Part shown: piece after piece, positions 43,901 through 45,038 of the stretch
How the letters are laid out: each line of letters begins with the position of its first letter
Numbering within the stretch: position 1 is the stretch's first letter
Source: Verrucomicrobiales bacterium
Lineage (GTDB): Bacteria; Verrucomicrobiota; Verrucomicrobiia; Limisphaerales; JACDHS01
Direction: 5' to 3'
Assembly (NCBI GenBank): GCA_028293445.1
Contig: JAQGOU010000444.1
Span: 1-45,038, forward strand
Length of the DNA: 45,038 nucleotides
Translations under genes and position numbers: made by a program
The notes under the pieces: generated by a model
Databases searched by the model: none
What the model was told of the DNA's origin: nothing
Seen by the model: only the letters and a program-made list of their open reading frames with translations

Positions 43901-45038
43901 CAACAACTGAAACCTGGGCATATCCCTCCATCATCGAATCGCTCACAATGAGATCAAATACATAATTTCCCGGTACCGTGAAGCTGGCGTAGGTGTTCGC
44001 CGCGCTGGCGTCGCCGAACTCAACTGGCGCTGGACCGGAGTTCAAAGTCCAATTGTACGCCAGTGGAACTCCGGGAATATTGTCGTCCGTGGCGCTTCCG
44101 TTTAGGGAGGCCGTGCCGGGCAAACGAACCGATGGATCTCCGCTTGCGACCACGACCGGAGCGGTGTTGACGGATAGATCAGCGACGATACTGACGGTTA
44201 TGCCGGCCGCATTGGCGACGGTTACATTATAGTATCCGGCGTCCGAGGGCTGTGTTGGATTGATGGTGTAAGTCGACGCTGTCGCTCCGGGAATAACGAC
44301 GCCATTATGTTTCCATTGATAAACTAAAGGCTGGCTGCCGGTCGCCGTCACCGAGAATGTCACTTCTCCGCCTGTATTCACAATCGCGCTTTCCGGTTGT
44401 TGTGTAATGACTGGCGGAACGATTACCGCCAACGCGGCGGTAACGCTTGTCGCTTGACCCGAACTGTTCGCGACCGCAACGGAATAGGCTCCCGCGCTGC
44501 CTGGTTGAACATTCACCAAAGTCAATGTGGACGCTGTTGCTCCAGCAATAGCTGCACCGTCCTTCTGCCACTGATACGTCAATGGAAAGGCGCCCTTTGC
44601 AACGACGCTAAACGCGACCGTTGCGTTTTGATTGGCTGTCACCGCTGTGGGCTGTTGGGTGATTACTGGAGCCTGGCATTTTCCGCTCAGGTTGGCTGTG
44701 TAGAAGGCTTGGATTTCCGCTGCGGATAGTGCTCGGTTGAAAATACTTAATTCGTCAACTGCGCCACTGTAGGCTGAAGTGCCATCGACTCCAACACAGG
44801 GGGTGACTCCCAACTTCAGATTGGCTGTGTTGTTGATATCTGCAACAGCGGTAGTAATGGTGGTGTTATTGAGGGTTCCATCCACGTAGACATAAAGGTG
44901 CGTTCCCTGTCGGACCCACGCCACATGATGCCAAACATCATCGTTCAAGGCAAAGGTCGTTGCCAGACCGGCGAAGTACGCGTTTTGAGGACCAGCAATC
45001 TCCAAGCCGTCAGTTCCGGCTCCACGGCTATCAAACCA
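31959..45038 (-). CDS. Giant secreted mosaic protein, at least 4359 aa, 5'-partial, with putative caspase-like C-terminal domain
   Basis: The frame is open to the window edge, so the start lies outside. Numbering from 45005 (TTG, internal): LamG-like 1-105; Ig-like 1-2 at 111-282; PKD-like 282-371; a FETGLSGW beta module 372-520; Calx-beta 521-632; two similar NGGFENG carbohydrate-binding-like domains 635-978; Ig 3-7 to 1412; malectin-like 1413-1612; Ig 8; a Rossmann/ThuA-like segment 1695-1915; a CC-EA-GF module 1916-2172; Ig 9-10; PKD-like; malectin-like 2432-2625; Ig 11-12; NIDO 2795-3022; a second CC-EA-GF module to 3287; Ig 13; two PKD-like; a chitobiase-C-like piece; cadherin-like 3646-3832; FlgD-like 3942-4026. 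The last ~310 residues hold His4146-His4147 and Cys4215 after predicted strands. Probably exported, surface adhesive. Confidence 0.85.
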   Translation of the reverse strand, partial: WFDSRGAGTDGLEIAGPQNAYFAGLATTFALNDDVWHHVAWVRQGTHLYVYVDGTLNNTTITTAVADINNTANLKLGVTPCVGVDGTSAYSGAVDELSIFNRALSAAEIQAFYTANLSGKCQAPVITQQPTAVTANQNATVAFSVVAKGAFPLTYQWQKDGAAIAGATASTLTLVNVQPGSAGAYSVAVANSSGQATSVTAALAVIVPPVITQQPESAIVNTGGEVTFSVTATGSQPLVYQWKHNGVVIPGATASTYTINPTQPSDAGYYNVTVANAAGITVSIVADLSVNTAPVVVASGDPSVRLPGTASLNGSATDDNIPGVPLAYNWTLNSGPAPVEFGDASAANTYASFTVPGNYVFDLIVSDSMMEGYAQVSVVVLPPLNCPLANGSFETGLSGWAADMVAVAGPSSDASQGSHYLTFQFNHLEGRAGTIVQAFCAAAGQHHLDFDLGGELFDYEGSMAGVQVDLLSENGSTLASQTIYHTFPDVNFRTESESFTVPPGESVVTLRIMGLNDGASSASPILDNICLDATPVVTIRTIANATEPNIPGSFLVSRTGSTANPLTVYYCVGGSAANALDYLRLAGSVRIPRGQSSATVVVDPLVDNVAEGTETVAANLTAHSSYVIDNPSSAILYIADGSGTPSSPELIVNGGFENGTDGWETGFGGVVISTPNAPQGTHVAQLPSDPSFPNTWGVIGQGISVTPNTEYEVKFMSGKVGSDQTLSNLRLLVMSSDLVYRALNGDDELMGSVYASHDYFRSASDFSPVTFRFTAPANVTSAAIVFLGRYDGANSVIDYPQIDYVSVKAVPSTNPGLLVNGGFENGLNGWYSNFEGANGAVISTVNAPEGAHVAQLPLPANSSVLSSKVIAQDVSVIPNTEYVVQFMSGKAGSGGTLSDLSVRVVSVDWGFRAAGQGSEDELTGSIYASHDYLKSASDFSQETFRFTTPADVTAVSLLFYSRYDDVSGVTDSPQIDFISFQSASGNAEQSCFVVTTQPQSQQKLIGDSVTFTAGTSSGGTPIYQWKKNNVPISGATASAYIISNSQVSDAGNYSATISEGACTIDSPVAALTICSPTSCFAPPLLSSHICNQNVCPGDAVNFVVSATGTAPLTYQWRLNGQNITGASASAYSISSVQPTAFGIYDVVVSNPYGLVTSETFRLDVDSSCSIQITSQPQDQQACPGDSVTFSVTAVGPGTLSYQWKRDNVDISGATQSTYTITSVQPSDYAGYSVSTAVTGYPSVTSRVALLTPGGCSDIHIVVQPVDQQTCPGGSATFSVTAYGPGPLSYQWRKNGTDIVGATQSSYTIAPVQASDVGLYSVVVSAIGFPSVTSRDALLSLGDLGIVQQPESQVACLGGGVSLTVAASSTAVSYQWRKSGVDLANATDSAYTIPNVTLADAGPYTVTVFNSCGTITSDIAVLSVNNCAYQLINVDFGDWLPVSPKVGLAATGLSGSDFWNMVGPDSASGEFEIPNALDVGQAPTGVTIKANSADGVGFRPAAGVGSADAMFSTSRTSYNGDQIVVTVENLIAGVYDFYAYGHGVQDAFNTKFDLSVDSVPLPQKVTSHQPGWNTVNWQQGIQYVKFGGVRVLAGQTVTVTGSAGNSAKPWLNGIQISLPACQLPVINNQPANVADCPDSSATVSVDAEGNELTYQSSFNNSPITGATDSSYKIPAPTSANVGAYKVEVGGCAGNVVSTAATLTLLPSCKNVLFYEPTSGGLAANTPGIKVTVWNETQWAAASTADFAAFDAIVFGDEQPCFEDASVWQTAVNTRSVWSPAINGNVIILGTDPDWHKKTTLVEQSVLFAADAPNKTGLYVALSCALEGHSIVEPVELLAGIGRFTAIEADCGNDVHKIASHPVLNSIDDTYLSGWKCSTHEGFHEWPTGFKPLALVRDVPFDHETPGYPGLVYIVARGITSYCPDLTGGSFAGSDFQFNVNGNSGESVEIYASEDTVSWTQIGTITLTSDTAVFTDTDAGNHQHRYYHGVRGSCCTEALGFVRTTVPGKGTGDYGTALIANQLNTPPNTLSRLFPTMPEGTKMDKWDPSTLAWVPATFVAGGWDIPNVTLSPGEGAFVRNPSTDPLIITSIGRVLDGQLVNPMPAGRSVRSSMIPQAGFVDALGLSSFADNDAIEKWNSTTASYDTYTFSQGVWGPTTPSVAVGEAFFVESAAAFNWTRNYSACCVYPTITQQPVSQKACAGGSITFLVNATGSPLSYQWYLDGTLIADATGSSYIATSIDSTKVGTYTVSVSNPCGTITSIGATLQLDNPLILGQPQSQSGCPGGSVTFTVTASAGVSYQWAKDGVALAGGSDSSYTINPVTSADAGTYTVTIANACGSVTSIGAVLTVDPSNDAPIVNAGSDQTVTIIAGANLNGSASDDGRPCGSTLTTVWSYSGPGTVTFGDINSASTTATFSQPGIYTLTLTATDGALSASDQAVITVTGAYEWIDVDFGQQQTVSPKVGKAADGITDTDFWNIIGPGPADVVVTIPCALGVDQVPTGVAITASDLNQTGFDPAVIIGSADAMFNTARTALSGDELVVTLDSLAGGAYDFYLYGHGPQNSYNTAFEVSINGVVVGQKSTSAQPGWNTVNWQDEVQLVKFSSVAVHTSERVTIKAIGTDGGKPWLNGMQIFHHPCDPAVITQQPTDATVCSGNSATFSVVATGTGVTYQWNFNGGAISGATASSYTIPAAVISDAGSYSVNITGLCGTINSENAQLTVSTVPVITGQPLSVSTAIGSSVIFTVKAEPLPVTYQWAKDGVAIANASDSSYILPNVSQSDVGSYTVNVINTCGTTISTAALLSVHQGAVRPGFDTSTMPADPSDPDHGSGSNGDDGSTSAIQLGFSINYFCDTYDTAFINMNGNLTFLRPLTAFTPVDLANLGQPVIAPFWADVDTRPAASGKTTYGSGTVNGHPAFGVTWNHVGYASQHPEKQNRFQLVLISRPDLGPGKFDVEYNYDQIQWESADTSGGTEGLGGNSARVGFSDAALKAFELSGSAINGAFLDSNLNSGLSSHSLNSAQLGRYYFQATTFACDTTCSAPTLTAPSFDADGKFRFTIVGTPQTACALFSSTDAVTWTKLKMVPLSTGTATFIDENTTAVDQRYYRANQGLCCSEAIGFMKVTVPGATTGAYGIALIANQLNAQPNTIGMLMPTVPVGTLFSKWNGNDWVTATFGPTGWDSPNMTLAPGEGASIGNPSSPFVFTFCGKLLEGHLVNPVPAGSSIRSSTVPQAGTIDELGLAGFANDDVIAKWDVQTQTYKSYTYNQGTWSPSTPSIGLGESISINTASALNWVRDYSACCNAPVIIAQPHDATICVEQVVTLTVHAIANEPLAYQWKKGGVEISAATGSSYIIPSASIADSDNYTVLVSSSCASITSDPAVIVVNSCGINQAPTVNAGPDAPSTVGVATTLSGSASDDGLPAGSSVTVTWSVTPGVTFTDLNSANTTVTFDAVGTYTLTLTATDGDKTSSDQAVITVGVGPNRAPVVNAGPAQRITLPSNTATLNGQATDDGQPAGSSLTYAWTVTSGDPSFVTFANPNSAATTVTFAQAGAYTLTLTADDSQLTGSDDVRITVAAPLPLPPVVFSPEGSSDLPSTITLSVPGYSGAQIKYSADGVTWLTYSTPLVPTSAGPLQAYAISAGYQDSAITEHSFGQVGPAAVADMITVAQDSQDNYLAVTANDSHRASAAFSVASVSSAQHGTVTVNPDSQSLNYSPNPGFFGIDTFSYKIVDEGDLESMAAVLVFVNASGNSGPSAFSDQFQTGAPGAPYQLDVMENDTDPDSDMVSVYSISSKLPGTFSVQAVPGSLVYTPSANLFGGWDTFEYVVTDGRGAFAQGVVTLFDNSQPTLSITAPTGGSSVSGTVSVPFNMTQNFAVYRVGLYVDDQAVETQYGDAPIAFQLNTTGFDNGVHKLAVVAEYSKGVDEAVPNFPLDNSLETFQSKSADVSVTFNNLIKQFRTSKTMIEPAQGESVEITAQFTANANWNLTIEDDQGNAVVTQSGTGTSLSFTWDGQTGGGSAAPDGQYSASVAAANQATPSQNQTSTSKIRIGKVGTFGVAYQGNHLSGMLGLIGQSFSALRPPNGLGGRVQLPRYVGLPFGKLNGASKIAGNFAGAMTKAGWKQKFMKGDDDLKASDLFGEAAGGDNIWKDVNIGLLIGHHTFGSTPDFNWGGGIFEGCLSTYFPVVKGHFEYFPDLGTSLYLSTYDWVPLHQMEFGGPNMRWMGIWGCNVLRDDNFTSMWEHGALPINSDIGSQLHLLLGSGSTIHIVPDFGNLWAEMMTGTGAYSPTPNSIVESWVNAGYTIESVKYLKKIKPQSNALARIAGWPNCFGDQLLSYQDPDTDDIAEIVCREWILYDINSPH

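Noticed and set aside
34890-44690. Regularly spaced similar segments suggestive of a CRISPR or satellite array
   Set aside because: The periodicity (about 250-270 bases) is that of coding Ig modules in one open frame; no short identical repeats with unique spacers.

Overview
This window looks like chromosomal DNA from a Verrucomicrobiota bacterium, probably of the Pedosphaera/Limisphaera type (inference, no phylogenetic marker was searched). The clues are large secreted proteins built from repeated Ig-like modules with an ITQQP...YQW..NG signature, secreted proteins ending in a YRL-type tail, a Tat-exported Gfo/Idh/MocA oxidoreductase, a secreted GH10-like hydrolase, a futalosine-pathway menaquinone enzyme (MqnC), and few clear Shine-Dalgarno sites. 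No phage, plasmid, CRISPR array or rRNA was seen.

Layout. 1-6.2 kb: the 3' end of a secreted FN3/golvesin-like protein, a ferritin-like protein, a secreted GH10-like hydrolase (minus strand), a small-conductance mechanosensitive-channel-like protein and an Mrp/ApbC iron-sulfur carrier. 6.2-7 kb: mostly non-coding DNA with hairpins and one 30-residue Lys-rich gene. 7-14 kb: a co-directional housekeeping run (thioredoxin reductase, rhodanese, Gfo/Idh, GNAT, MgtC, HTH-MBL hydrolase, aminotransferase and a translationally coupled unknown). 14-16.6 kb, minus strand: mqnC and a GT-C glycosyltransferase. 16.7-18.7 kb: a SIS-domain protein and an M48 Ste24-type protease. 18.8-20.3 kb: a 140-bp inverted-repeat element, an FN3 protein and a strong terminator. 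20.3-22.2 kb: a coupled pair, secreted protein plus M64 metallopeptidase. 22.3-24.7 kb: a WYL regulator, a decayed duplicate of its 3' end, a secreted protein, shared short repeats, and a nested array of palindromes upstream of yifB/comM. 26.3-29.7 kb, minus strand: a small type III polyketide synthase plus methyltransferase pair, a truncated aldehyde dehydrogenase-like protein and a histidine phosphatase. 29.8-31 kb: tRNA-Arg(TCG), followed by decayed DNA with an IS5-type transposase relic. 31-45 kb, minus strand: a secreted 313-residue protein coupled (TGATG) to a giant mosaic protein of at least 4359 residues whose 5' end lies outside the window.

The most interesting system is this last pair. 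The giant protein strings together LamG, 13 Ig-like, four PKD-like, Calx-beta, paired carbohydrate-binding-like, paired malectin-like, NIDO, cadherin-like and FlgD-like modules. It ends in a roughly 310-residue domain with a strand/His-His...strand/Gly-Cys pattern that suggests a clan CD (caspase-like) fold. Next in interest are the tandem 31-bp palindromic repeats between the divergent WYL regulator and yifB, the 140-bp inverted-repeat element, and the minimal PKS-methyltransferase locus.

Functional links are mostly local couplings (ATGA or TGATG overlaps, short gaps). Regulatory statements are inferred from spacing and hairpins only.
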